A stretch of 64,000 bases of DNA. Source: Bradyrhizobium yuanmingense (GTDB lineage: Bacteria > Pseudomonadota > Alphaproteobacteria > Rhizobiales > Xanthobacteraceae). Under the pieces are notes generated by a model, which saw only the letters and a program-made list of their open reading frames with translations, was not told the origin of the DNA and searched no databases. The first letter of the stretch is position 1; every line of letters starts with the position of its first letter. The position numbers were made by a program, and so were the translations under genes. Below are positions 17,963-26,573 of this stretch, in pieces. The DNA is taken from NCBI RefSeq assembly GCF_029167105.1, contig NZ_JARFML010000013.1, forward strand, positions 62,001-126,000, given 5' to 3'.

Positions 17963-19185
17963 TGTCCCCTCCATACCCGCTTGTGCAGCGGATTGAAGCC
18001 GATGCGGTAGACCAGCTCGGCGGGCCGCTCGATCTCCCAGATCGCGAGGTCGCACCATTTGCCGGTTTCCAATGTGCCGGTCTCGTTCAGCAAGCCGAGC
18101 GCCCGCGCGCCTTCACGGGTGACGCCGGCGAGGCACTCGGCCACATTCATCCGGAACAATGTCGCGCCCATGTTCATCGCGAGCAGCAGCGAGGTCAGTG
18201 GCGAGCTGCCGGGATTGCAGTCGGTCGCCAGCGCCATGGCAACGCTGTGCTTGCGGAACATCTCGACCGGCGGCTTCTGCGTCTCGCGAATGAAATAGAA
18301 CGCGCCGGGCAGCAGCACCGCCACCGTGCCGGCCCTCGCCATTGCCGCGGCACCGGCCTCGTCGGTGTGCTCGAGATGATCGGCCGAGAGCGCCGAGAAT
18401 TTCGCGGCAAGCAAAGCGCCGCCAAGATTCGAGAGCTGGTCGGCATGGAGCTTGACCGGCAGCCCAAGTCCCCTCGCCGTTTCGAACACAAGCGCGGTCT
18501 GCTCGGCGGAGAATGCGATGCCCTCCATGAAGGCATCGACGGCATCGGCGAGGCCCGCGCGTGCGACCGCCGGCAGCATCTCGTTGCAGACGAGATCGAT
18601 GTAACCATCCTTGTCGCCACCGGCTTCCACCGGCAGCGCATGCGCGCCCAAGAACGATGTGCGGATCGTAACCGGCCGCTCACGGCCGAGGCTGCGCGCA
18701 GCCGCGAGCTGTCGCATCTCGGTTTCTGTGTCGAGGCCGTAGCCGGACTTGATCTCGACCGTGGTGGCGCCCTCGCCGATCAGCGCGTCGAGCCGCGGCA
18801 GCGCACCTGCGACGAGCTGGGCTTCGCTGGCCTTGCGCGTTGCCGCCACGGTCGAAACGATGCCGCCGCCGGCGCGCGCGATCTCCTCGTAGCTCGCCCC
18901 CTTCAGGCGCAGCTCGAATTCATGGGCGCGGTTGCCGCCATAGACCAGATGGGTATGGCAGTCGACGAGACCGGGCGTGATCCAGCGCCCCTCGCAATCG
19001 ATCCGCTCGATCGCGTCTGCGTCGAGCGGAAAATCCGCTTTCGCGCCGGCATAGGCGATACGGCCGCCGCGTGCGGCGATGACACCATGCTCGATCTCGC
19101 CAAGATCGAGGCGATCGACCCGCATCGTCGCGAGGCGGGCATTGTGCCAGATCCGGTCGAAGCGCTCTGCCATGCGGGTATCCAT
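17959..19185 (-). CDS. hutI: Imidazolonepropionase
   Basis: This is about 408 residues, an amidohydrolase-superfamily metalloenzyme that opens the imidazolone ring to give N-formimidoyl-L-glutamate. Seen: the metal-binding GLVDCHTHLVYGG, the RATRKAS-like loop (VAATRKASEAQL), EIKSGYGL, LHADQLSN and the late Asp in ALATDCNPGSSP. The start at 19185 has AGGG a few bases upstream; ATG 19173 would shorten it by four residues. It is the first gene of the leftward hut operon, with its promoter next to the palindrome at 19206-19225. The frame runs on for about 1.6 kb upstream, but that part is antisense to hutF. Confidence 0.96.
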   Translation of the reverse strand: MDTRMAERFDRIWHNARLATMRVDRLDLGEIEHGVIAARGGRIAYAGAKADFPLDADAIERIDCEGRWITPGLVDCHTHLVYGGNRAHEFELRLKGASYEEIARAGGGIVSTVAATRKASEAQLVAGALPRLDALIGEGATTVEIKSGYGLDTETEMRQLAAARSLGRERPVTIRTSFLGAHALPVEAGGDKDGYIDLVCNEMLPAVARAGLADAVDAFMEGIAFSAEQTALVFETARGLGLPVKLHADQLSNLGGALLAAKFSALSADHLEHTDEAGAAAMARAGTVAVLLPGAFYFIRETQKPPVEMFRKHSVAMALATDCNPGSSPLTSLLLAMNMGATLFRMNVAECLAGVTREGARALGLLNETGTLETGKWCDLAIWEIERPAELVYRIGFNPLHKRVWRGQ

Positions 19186-19205
19186 TCGCCCTGGGGATGC
19201 TTGAC

Positions 19206-19225
19206 TTATATGTCTAGACATATAA
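19206..19225. promoter_or_regulatory. Perfect 20-bp palindrome, putative HutC operator
   Basis: Half-site TTATATGTCT is followed directly by its exact reverse complement AGACATATAA. It sits in the 75-bp gap between the divergent hutI and hutF starts and overlaps TATAAT-like sequence. Its central TGTCTAGACA resembles the symmetric sites bound by GntR-family HutC repressors. The hutC gene is in the plus-strand operon it would control. Confidence 0.8.
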
Positions 19226-19260
19226 TCGTAAGGCGGTTCTGTCCAGCCGGCGTGTAAATC

Positions 19261-20619
19261 ATGACCCGACTGCATTTCGCTTCCGCGCTCCTGCCTTCGG
19301 GCTGGGCCAATGACGTGCAGGTGGTGATCGCCGCCGGCGCGATCGCGGCGGTGACACCGGGCGTGGCGCCGGCCTCCGGCGACGAGCGCCATGCCGTTGC
19401 GCTTCCGGGACTTGCGAGCCTGCATAGCCACGCCTTCCAACGCGGCATGGCAGGCCTTGCCGAATTGCGCGGCGATTCCACCGACACCTTCTGGACCTGG
19501 CGCGAGACGATGTATCGCTTTGCGCTGGCGATGACGCCCGACGACGTCGCGGCCGTGGCGACGCTGCTCTATGTCGAGATGCTCGAGCAGGGTTTTACCC
19601 GCGTCGGCGAATTCCACTATCTGCACCACGACCGCGACGGCTCGCCCTACGCTGACCCCGCCGAGATGGCCGCGCGCATTGCACAGGCCGCCGAAGCCTC
19701 GGGCATTGCGCTGACGTTGTTGCCGACTTTCTATGCGCATGGCTCGTTTGGAGGCGCAGCGCCGCATGCCGGGCAGCGCCGCTTCATCTGCTCGGTCGAT
19801 CAGTTCGCCGCATTGATCGCGGCCTCGCGCCAGGCGATCAGCGCCTTGCCTGGCGCCAATATCGGCATCGCGCCACACAGTTTGCGCGCGGTCACTCCGG
19901 ACGAGCTCGCCGCGATCATTCCACTCGCCGAGGGCGGGCCGGTGCACATTCATGCCGCCGAACAGGTGAAGGAGGTCGAGGATTGCCTCGCCTGGTCGGG
20001 CCGGCGCCCGGTGCAATGGCTGCTGGAGCATGCGCCCGTAAATCAACGCTGGTGCCTCATTCACGCGACCCACATGACGAGTGAGGAAGTGACGGCGTTC
20101 GCCAAGACCGGTGCGGTGGCGGGCCTCTGTCCCATTACGGAAGCGAGCCTCGGCGATGGCACTTTTTCGGCGCGGGAGTTCGTCGACGCCGGCGGCTTTT
20201 TCGGCATCGGTACCGATTCCAACGTGTTGATCGGCGCCGCTGACGAATTGCGCCAGCTCGAATACGGCCAGCGGCTCAAGCATCGCCAGCGCAACGTCCT
20301 CTCCGGCGGTGCAGGTCGCTCGACGGGACGCTCGCTGTTCGACGGGGCGCTCGCCGGCGGCGCGCGGGCGCTGGCGCAGCCGGCGGTCGGCCTCACACGC
20401 GGCGCGCGTGCCGATATCGTCACGCTCGACACGGCGCATCCGTCGCTGGCGGGACGCGCGCAGGACGCTATCATCGACGGCTGGATCTTCGCCGGCGGCG
20501 GCGTCGCCATCGATTGCGTCTGGGCCGGCGGCAACAAGGTGGTAGAAGGCGGGCGGCACAAGCGGCGCCAGCCCGCGCGTGAGCGCTTCAATACATCGAT
20601 GCGGAGGCTCGTTGCATGA
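19261..20619 (+). CDS. hutF: Formimidoylglutamate deiminase
   Basis: This 452-residue amidohydrolase converts N-formimidoyl-L-glutamate to N-formyl-L-glutamate plus ammonia, defining the five-step hut route. Seen: the zinc motif LHSHAFQRGMAG, TRVGEFHYLHH, APHSLRAVTPDEL, HIHAAEQVKEVEDCLAW and the GTDSNVLIGAADELRQLEYGQR region. The family acts on the formimino carbon through one zinc, with the HxH and later His/Asp ligands present here. It begins the rightward operon and ends in an ATGA overlap with hutC (20616-20619). The next enzyme, HutG (N-formylglutamate deformylase), is not next to it. Confidence 0.95.
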   Translation: MTRLHFASALLPSGWANDVQVVIAAGAIAAVTPGVAPASGDERHAVALPGLASLHSHAFQRGMAGLAELRGDSTDTFWTWRETMYRFALAMTPDDVAAVATLLYVEMLEQGFTRVGEFHYLHHDRDGSPYADPAEMAARIAQAAEASGIALTLLPTFYAHGSFGGAAPHAGQRRFICSVDQFAALIAASRQAISALPGANIGIAPHSLRAVTPDELAAIIPLAEGGPVHIHAAEQVKEVEDCLAWSGRRPVQWLLEHAPVNQRWCLIHATHMTSEEVTAFAKTGAVAGLCPITEASLGDGTFSAREFVDAGGFFGIGTDSNVLIGAADELRQLEYGQRLKHRQRNVLSGGAGRSTGRSLFDGALAGGARALAQPAVGLTRGARADIVTLDTAHPSLAGRAQDAIIDGWIFAGGGVAIDCVWAGGNKVVEGGRHKRRQPARERFNTSMRRLVA

Positions 20620-21341
20620 GCCTCGTCGCCGATGCCGACAAGCCGACGCTCTACAAGCGCATCCGCGCCGACATCGAGAAGCGCATCCTGACCGGCGAGT
20701 GGCCGCCCGGCCATCGCATTCCCTTCGAGCACGAGCTGGTCGCGCGCTACGGCTGCTCGCGCATGACCGTGAACAAGGCACTGTCTGAGCTGGCGCAGGC
20801 CGATCTGATCGAGAGGCGGCGGCGCGCCGGCTCGTTCGTGCGCCGGCCGCAGCACCAGTCGGCGGTGCTCAAGATCGCCGACATCCGCGCCGAGATCACA
20901 GCGCTCGGGCGCAGTTACGGCTACGAGCTGATCGGCCGCAAGCTGCGCGCGGCGACGGCCGCCGACCGCGACCGGCTCGGCGTGAAGAAGGCCAGCAAGG
21001 TGGTCGCGATCACCTGCCGGCACAGCGCCGATAAGGTCCCGTTCGCGGTCGAGGACAGGCTGATCGACCTCTCGTCCGTGCCCAATGCTGCGACCGCGGA
21101 TTTTTCGCGCGAGCCGCCCGGCTCATGGCTGCTTCACCATGTCCCATGGACCGAGGCCGAGCACACGATCAGCGCCATCGTTGCGGACGACCGCACGGCG
21201 GAAGCGCTCGACATCGCCGTCGGCGCACCCTGCCTCGTGATCGAACGCTACACCTGGCGCAGCGCACGCACCATCACCGCGGTGCGCCTGCTCTATCCCG
21301 GTGACTCTCACCGCCTTGTCGCCCGATTCAAGGGAGGCTGA
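20616..21341 (+). CDS. hutC: GntR-family histidine utilisation repressor
   Basis: This 241-residue transcription factor has an N-terminal winged helix (residues ~10-75, with PFEHELVARYGCSRMTVNKAL as the recognition region) and a C-terminal UTRA ligand domain ending in VRLLYPGDSHRLVARF. HutC proteins repress hut genes and release DNA on binding urocanate. Translation is coupled to hutF by an ATGA overlap. It probably binds the palindrome at 19206-19225, giving control of both divergent operons and of itself. The next gene starts 105 bp downstream. Confidence 0.94.
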   Translation: MSLVADADKPTLYKRIRADIEKRILTGEWPPGHRIPFEHELVARYGCSRMTVNKALSELAQADLIERRRRAGSFVRRPQHQSAVLKIADIRAEITALGRSYGYELIGRKLRAATAADRDRLGVKKASKVVAITCRHSADKVPFAVEDRLIDLSSVPNAATADFSREPPGSWLLHHVPWTEAEHTISAIVADDRTAEALDIAVGAPCLVIERYTWRSARTITAVRLLYPGDSHRLVARFKGG

Positions 21342-21446
21342 GAGGATATGTCGGCACAAATCGTGCAACGCTTCGCGGAACCGCCCATATGGGCCGGCAG
21401 AGATCAACAGGACGTCAAACCATCGATCGGCAAGAGGACGATAATC

Positions 21447-22391
21447 ATGCGTAATTCGACAGTATTTGCGACAATCATTGCTCTCGCGGCCTCTACTCCG
21501 GCGCTCGCTCAGGACGTGAAGGTCGGCATCGGCATTTCCGGATGGACCGGCTTCGCGCCGCTGACGCTGGCGAGGGAGGCCGGTATCTTCAAGAAGAACG
21601 GCCTCGACGTCACCATCAAGAAGATCCCGCAGAAGGACCGCCATCTCGCCATCGCCTCCGGCGACATCCAGTGCGCGGCGACCACGGTCGAGACCTGGAT
21701 CTCCTGGAACGCCAACGGCGTCGCCACCAAGCAGATCTTCCAGCTCGACAAGAGCTACGGCGCCGACGGCATGGCCGTGCGCAACGACATCGCCGCGATC
21801 AAGGACCTGAAGGGCAAGACCGTCGCCGCCTCCGCACCGGGCACCTCGCCCTACTTCGCGCTGGCCTGGATGCTGAAGAAGAACGGCCTCACCACGAAGG
21901 ACGTAACCGTCGTGAACCTCGAGCCGGCGGCTGCGGCGCAGGCCTTCGTCTCCGGCCAGAACGATGCAGCGATGACCTATGAGCCATACTTGTCGACCGT
22001 GCGTGCCGCGCCCGACAAGGGCAAGATCATCGCGACCACGCTGGACTATCCGATGGTGATGGACACTTTTGGCTGCACGCCGAAGTTCCTGACGGAAAAT
22101 CCGAAGGCGGCCAAGGCGCTCGCCGACAGCTATTTCGAGGCGATCGAGATGATCGCCAAGGACCAGGCCAAGTCCTACGAGATCATGGGCGCCGACGTGA
22201 AGCAGACCGGCGAGCAGTTCGGCAACTCGGCGAAATATCTGCGCTGGCAGGACAAGGCCGCAAACCAGAAGTTCTTCGCGGGCGAGTTCCTGACCTTCAA
22301 CAAGGAGGCCGCCGAGCTCCTGCTCGAGATCGGCATCATCAAGGCCGTGCCGAAGGTCGAGGACCTCTACGACGCGAGCTTCATCAAGTAA
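21447..22391 (+). CDS. NMT1/THI5-like ABC transporter substrate-binding protein
   Basis: This 314-residue periplasmic binding protein has a Sec signal (cleavage after ALA near residue 22). The mature start is VKVGIGISGWTGFAPLTLAREAGIFKKN, typical of the nitrate/taurine/pyrimidine-precursor binding group. ATG 21447 is chosen because it gives the signal peptide and has GAGG upstream. An in-frame ATG at 21348 with GGAGG upstream would add 33 residues that would mask the signal. Ligand unknown. Its place behind hutFC and before a permease, ATPase and M20 amidohydrolase suggests a histidine-, urocanate- or N-acyl/carbamoyl-amino-acid-related substrate. Confidence 0.88.
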   Translation: MRNSTVFATIIALAASTPALAQDVKVGIGISGWTGFAPLTLAREAGIFKKNGLDVTIKKIPQKDRHLAIASGDIQCAATTVETWISWNANGVATKQIFQLDKSYGADGMAVRNDIAAIKDLKGKTVAASAPGTSPYFALAWMLKKNGLTTKDVTVVNLEPAAAAQAFVSGQNDAAMTYEPYLSTVRAAPDKGKIIATTLDYPMVMDTFGCTPKFLTENPKAAKALADSYFEAIEMIAKDQAKSYEIMGADVKQTGEQFGNSAKYLRWQDKAANQKFFAGEFLTFNKEAAELLLEIGIIKAVPKVEDLYDASFIK

Positions 22392-22404
22392 CGTTCTCCA
22401 AGCT

Positions 22405-22431
22405 GCCGGTTCCGCCTCAGGCGGAGCCGGC
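22405..22431 (+). other. Intercistronic hairpin after the binding-protein gene
   Basis: A 12-bp stem (one G-U pair) with a TCA loop lies between the binding-protein stop and the permease start. It has no T-run. Such stems protect the upstream message from 3' decay and raise binding-protein output relative to the membrane parts. Confidence 0.65.
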
Positions 22432-22452
22432 GCACCATTCGGATACAGTTTG

Positions 22453-23226
22453 ATGCGTCCCCTGGATCCCGTGACATCGAAGCAACGTGCGGCATATGGC
22501 CTCGCGTTCTTCGTGCTGTTCGTCGCCCTCTGGTCATGGGCGACGTTCGGCGGCCATGTATCGAAGACCTTCCTCGCCAATCCGCTCACCATGGTGCAGG
22601 AGGGCGTCGAGCTGCTCACCAAGCACGGCTTCCTGTTCGACATCGGCATGACGATCTGGCGCGTCGTCGGCGGCTTTGCGCTCGCGGCGGTCATTGCGGT
22701 GCCGCTCGGCGTGCTGATGGGCGCCTACAAGCCGGTCGAAGCCTTCCTCGAACCCTTCGTCTCATTTGCACGCTATCTGCCCGCCTCGGCCTTCATCCCG
22801 CTGCTGATCCTGTGGGCCGGCATCGGCGAATTGCAAAAGCTGCTCGTCATCTTCATCGGCTCGGTGTTCCAGGTCATCCTGATGGTCGCGGTGACGGTCG
22901 GTGCCACGCGGCGCGATCTGGTCGAGGCCGCCTACACGCTGGGCGCCAGCGACCGCGGCATCATCCGCCGCGTGCTGCTGCCCTCCTCCGCGCCGGAGAT
23001 CGCGGAGATCCTGCGGCTGGTGCTGGGCTGGGCCTGGACCTACGTCATCGTCGCCGAGCTGATCGGCTCGTCCTCGGGCATCGGTCATATGATCACCGAC
23101 AGCCAGGCGCTGCTCAACACCGGCCAGATCATCTTCGGCATCATCGTGATCGGATTGATCGGCCTGATCTCGGACTTCCTGTTCAAGGCGTTCAATGCCT
23201 GGCTGTTTCCCTGGAAGCTGGCATGA
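22453..23226 (+). CDS. ABC transporter permease (NMT1-type system)
   Basis: This 257-residue inner-membrane protein has about six hydrophobic helices. The cytoplasmic loop RDLVEAAYTLGASDRGIIRRVLLPSSAPEI carries the EAA-type motif (EAAxxxGAs) that contacts the ATPase. Its length and the SFARYLPASAFIPLLILWAG segment match the SsuC/TauC/NrtB group. The ATG at 22453 is used; a TTG one codon upstream is possible. Its stop overlaps the ATPase start (ATGA, 23223-23226), so the two are translationally coupled. Confidence 0.92.
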   Translation: MRPLDPVTSKQRAAYGLAFFVLFVALWSWATFGGHVSKTFLANPLTMVQEGVELLTKHGFLFDIGMTIWRVVGGFALAAVIAVPLGVLMGAYKPVEAFLEPFVSFARYLPASAFIPLLILWAGIGELQKLLVIFIGSVFQVILMVAVTVGATRRDLVEAAYTLGASDRGIIRRVLLPSSAPEIAEILRLVLGWAWTYVIVAELIGSSSGIGHMITDSQALLNTGQIIFGIIVIGLIGLISDFLFKAFNAWLFPWKLA

Positions 23227-24008
23227 CCATTCTTAGGATCGAGCAGGTCTCGCGCACCTTCCCCGCGCGTCACGGCAACGCGCCGACGCGGGCGCTGGAG
23301 CCGACCGACCTCACCATCGGCAACAACGACTTCGTCACCATCCTCGGTCCCTCCGGCTGCGGCAAGTCCACGCTGCTGCGCATCGTCGCCGGCCTCGACC
23401 GTCCGACTGGCGGCCGCGTCACGCTCGACGGACGCGAGGTGACCGGGCCGGGCGCCGATCGCGGCATGGTGTTCCAGTCCTACACGCTGTTTCCCTGGCT
23501 GACGGTGCGCGAGAACATCGCCTTCGGCCTGCGCGAGCGCGGCGTGTCCGAGGCGGAGCGACACAAGATCGCCGATGCCTTCATCCGCCAGGTCGGGCTG
23601 TCCGGCTTCGAAAACCATTGGCCCAAGCAGCTCTCCGGCGGCATGCAGCAGCGAACCGCGATCGCGCGCGCGCTCGCCAACGACCCGAAAATCCTGCTGC
23701 TCGACGAGCCGTTCGGCGCGCTCGACAATCAGACCCGCGCCCTGATGCAGGAAATGCTGCTCGGGATTTGGGAGCGCGACCAGAAGACCGTGCTGTTCGT
23801 GACCCACGACATCGAGGAGGCGATCTTCCTCGGCAGCCGCGTCATCGTCATGAGCGCGCGCCCCGGCCGCATCAAGGCGGACATTCATGTAGACCTGCCA
23901 CATCCCCGCTCCTACAAGATCAAGACCACGCCAGAATTCGTCCAGCTGAAGGAACGGCTGGTCGAGGAGATCCGCACCGAGGCGCTGAAGGTTGCCGAAC
24001 ATGTCTGA
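23223..24008 (+). CDS. ABC transporter ATP-binding protein (NMT1-type system)
   Basis: This 261-residue nucleotide-binding subunit has Walker A GPSGCGKST, Q-loop SYTLFPWLTV, signature LSGGMQQRTAIARAL, Walker B ILLLDEPFGALD and H-switch VTHDIEEA, all intact. It is in the SsuB/TauB/NrtD subgroup. It overlaps the permease at its start and the M20 hydrolase at its end (8 bp, 24001-24008), placing all four genes in one transcript. Confidence 0.95.
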   Translation: MTILRIEQVSRTFPARHGNAPTRALEPTDLTIGNNDFVTILGPSGCGKSTLLRIVAGLDRPTGGRVTLDGREVTGPGADRGMVFQSYTLFPWLTVRENIAFGLRERGVSEAERHKIADAFIRQVGLSGFENHWPKQLSGGMQQRTAIARALANDPKILLLDEPFGALDNQTRALMQEMLLGIWERDQKTVLFVTHDIEEAIFLGSRVIVMSARPGRIKADIHVDLPHPRSYKIKTTPEFVQLKERLVEEIRTEALKVAEHV

Positions 24009-25227
24009 CGCTCGCGCCGACGGCCATCGCGTTCTCGCCGACCTCCATGCACTGCGCGCCTTCGGCGCCTACAAGACCGGCGTGCACAAACCGACCTTCT
24101 CCGAGCCGCACAAGCTGTCGCTGGAGTGGCTCGTCCAGAAGCTGCCCGAGGCCGAGCTCTCCGCGACGATCGACGGCATCGGCAATGTGTTCGGGACGAG
24201 CTCGAAGCCCGGGCCGAAACTGCTGGCGGGCTCGCACCTGGAAAGCCAGAACTATGCCGGCTGGCTCGACGGCCCGCTCGGCGTCGTCTATGCGCTCGAG
24301 GCGGCGCGCGTGCTCAATGCCGACGTTTCCGTGAACGGTGCGGTCGAGGTCGCCGCCTGGTGCGACGAGGAGGGACATTTCGGCCACTTCCTCGGCTCGC
24401 GCTCCTATGTCGGACAGGTGACCGAGGCCGACATCGACGCTGCGCGCGACCGCACCAGCGGCCGCACCATGCGCGATGCCCTTGCCGACATGGGGCTCAC
24501 GGGGCGTCCGCGCATCACTGCCGAACCGGGACGGCACGTCGGCTATCTCGAGGCGCATATCGAGCAGGGCGACACGCTCGAAAGCGGTCGCCTGGCGATC
24601 GGCGTCGTGACGTCCATCGTCGGCATCTGGCAGTACCAGATCAATTTTGTCGGCGAGCAGAACCATGCCGGCACCACACGCATGGCGGTGCGCAAGGATG
24701 CTGGCCTTGCGTTGGCCAAGTTCTGCGTGGCGATCGACGAGCGTTTCCCGGTGGCCTGCGGCCCGCGCACGGTCTGGACCACCGGCCGCATCACGCTCGA
24801 TCCGGGCGCGCCGAGCATCATTCCCGGTGGCGCGGAGATGTTGTTCCAGATCCGCGACGACGACCCGACCGTCATCGCCCGGCTGGAGCAATTGCTCCGG
24901 ACCATGGCGGACGAGGCCAGTGCCAACGGCCCCTGCACGGTCACGGTGACGAAGCTGCGCACCGGCGCACCCGCGATGATGAACGCGGGCTTTCAGGACG
25001 CGATCGAGGCCGCGAGCAAGGCCGTCGCCGGTGGCCGTTCCATCCGCATGCCCAGCGGCGCCGGCCACGATGCGCAGATGCTCGCAACCGTCATGCCCGC
25101 CGGCATGCTGTTCGTGCCGTCGATCGGCAGCATCAGCCATCACTGGACCGAGAACACCTCCGATGCGGACATCGTCACCGGAGCTGAGGTATTCGTCGAC
25201 GCCTGCCGCCGGATCCTCGGCAGTTAG
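24001..25227 (+). CDS. M20-family Zn-dependent amidohydrolase (N-carbamoyl-L-amino-acid hydrolase/allantoate amidohydrolase type)
   Basis: This is a 408-residue cytoplasmic di-metal peptidase-fold enzyme. Seen: GSHLESQNYAGWLDGPLGV (first His and Asp of the metal site; Glu where relatives often have Asp after His-Leu), CDEEGHFG, AHIEQGDTLE, NHAGTTRM in the lid domain and SISHHWTENTSDAD with the last His. The family cleaves carbamoyl, ureido or formyl-type amide bonds of amino-acid derivatives. It overlaps the ABC ATPase by 8 bp, so the imported compound is probably its substrate. As hutG is missing from this locus, N-formylglutamate is another candidate (inference). ATG 24001 has GAAGG upstream. 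Confidence 0.87.
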   Translation: MSDARADGHRVLADLHALRAFGAYKTGVHKPTFSEPHKLSLEWLVQKLPEAELSATIDGIGNVFGTSSKPGPKLLAGSHLESQNYAGWLDGPLGVVYALEAARVLNADVSVNGAVEVAAWCDEEGHFGHFLGSRSYVGQVTEADIDAARDRTSGRTMRDALADMGLTGRPRITAEPGRHVGYLEAHIEQGDTLESGRLAIGVVTSIVGIWQYQINFVGEQNHAGTTRMAVRKDAGLALAKFCVAIDERFPVACGPRTVWTTGRITLDPGAPSIIPGGAEMLFQIRDDDPTVIARLEQLLRTMADEASANGPCTVTVTKLRTGAPAMMNAGFQDAIEAASKAVAGGRSIRMPSGAGHDAQMLATVMPAGMLFVPSIGSISHHWTENTSDADIVTGAEVFVDACRRILGS

Positions 25228-25342
25228 GTCGAGGCATGCAGCCGTCGAGCGCCTGCCACGACCATTCGAGCAGAGCTCTGCCATAAAGCCGCGGCAATCC
25301 TCGGGCCTGTCGACCGCCTCTCCCTGCTTTCCCGGAGTTCCC

Positions 25343-26503
25343 ATGTCTTCTGCCGACCGGCCGGCAACCCGCCTTGCGACGCGGCTTGCCTTCCTCGTTG
25401 CGGGCTTCGGCATCGCGTGCTGGGCACCCCTGGTGCCGTTCGCGAAGGCGCGGCTCGCCGTCGACGACGGAGTTCTCGGGCTGCTCCTGCTCAGCCTCGG
25501 CATCGGCTCGGTCGTGGCGATGCTGCTGACCGGCGTGCTCAGCGCGCGCTACGGCAGCCGGCCGATCATCGTCGCGGGCGGACTCGGTCTGACGCTGGTG
25601 CTGCCGCTGCTCGCCATCGCAAGCTCGCCGCTGTCGCTGGCGCTGGCGCTGCTTGCGTTCGGCGCCGCGCTCGGCTCGATCGACGTCGCCATGAACATCC
25701 ACGCCGTGGAGGTGGAACGCGCCGCGCGACGCCCGCTGATGTCCGGATTTCACGCCCTGTTCAGCATCGGCGGGTTCGCCGGATCCGCGCTGATGACGGC
25801 GCTGCTCTCGCTGCAGCTCGGGGCGCTCGCCTGCACGCTGATCTGCTCCGTGCTGATGCTGATCGCGATGCTGGTGACCTGGCCGCGCCTGCTTCGCTCG
25901 GTGCAGGTGCAGGAAGGCCCGTTGTTCGTGTTGCCGCATGGATCGGTGCTGCTGCTGGCGCTGCTCGGCGCCATCACCTTCCTGGTCGAAGGCGCGATGC
26001 TCGATTGGGGCGCGCTGCTCGTGATCGGCGCCGGGCTCGTCAGCGAGGCGCAAGGCGGCGTCGGTTACATCGTGTTCTCGATCGCGATGACCATCGGCCG
26101 GCTCGCTGGCGACGCGGTCGTTGCACGCATCGGAGACCGCACGACGTTACTGTGGGGCAGCCTCATTGCCATCGCCGGCTTCGTGGTGCTGCTCACCGCG
26201 CCCGTTACAGGGGTCGCCATTGCTGGATTCCTGCTGATCGGGCTCGGCGCCTCGAACCTCGTGCCCGTGCTGTTCCGCCGGGCGGCGCAGCAAAAGGTGA
26301 TGCCCACGGGACTTGCGGTCGCGGCGATCACGACGGCAGGTTATGCAGGCGTCCTGCTCGGCCCTGCCGGCGTCGGCTTCGTCGCACAGCTCGGCGGACT
26401 GCCGCTGGCATTCTGGCTGCTGGCCGCCCTGATGGGGCTCGTCACCTTGACGGCGCAGATCGTCACCGCGGAGCAGCGCCGGACGTCGCATGTCGATGCG
26501 TGA
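25343..26503 (+). CDS. MFS transporter
   Basis: This 386-residue membrane protein has about twelve hydrophobic helices. The loop motif SARYGSRPIIVAGGLG resembles the MFS signature between helices 2 and 3, and SIDVAMNIHAVEVER between helices 4 and 5 marks the YbjJ/FucP-like subgroup. The start at 25343 has GGAG 6 nt upstream. It stands 115 bp after the hydrolase and may be read with it, but there is no overlap. The substrate cannot be read from sequence; export of small organic molecules is typical of the subgroup. Confidence 0.85.
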   Translation: MSSADRPATRLATRLAFLVAGFGIACWAPLVPFAKARLAVDDGVLGLLLLSLGIGSVVAMLLTGVLSARYGSRPIIVAGGLGLTLVLPLLAIASSPLSLALALLAFGAALGSIDVAMNIHAVEVERAARRPLMSGFHALFSIGGFAGSALMTALLSLQLGALACTLICSVLMLIAMLVTWPRLLRSVQVQEGPLFVLPHGSVLLLALLGAITFLVEGAMLDWGALLVIGAGLVSEAQGGVGYIVFSIAMTIGRLAGDAVVARIGDRTTLLWGSLIAIAGFVVLLTAPVTGVAIAGFLLIGLGASNLVPVLFRRAAQQKVMPTGLAVAAITTAGYAGVLLGPAGVGFVAQLGGLPLAFWLLAALMGLVTLTAQIVTAEQRRTSHVDA

Positions 26504-26573
26504 GCGGACATGCGTCGACTTTGACCGATGAAGAGGCGGACCGCCGCAGCCGGCGAACCACCTTCTTCAGGCT

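Noticed and set aside
16286..18010. 574-codon plus-strand open frame opposite hutH
   Set aside because: Shadow of hutH; no start signal and no recognisable motif.
19186..20781. Upstream extension of the hutI frame to 940 codons
   Set aside because: The extra part is antisense to hutF and hutC and would put the operator inside coding sequence; the hutI N terminus begins near 19185.
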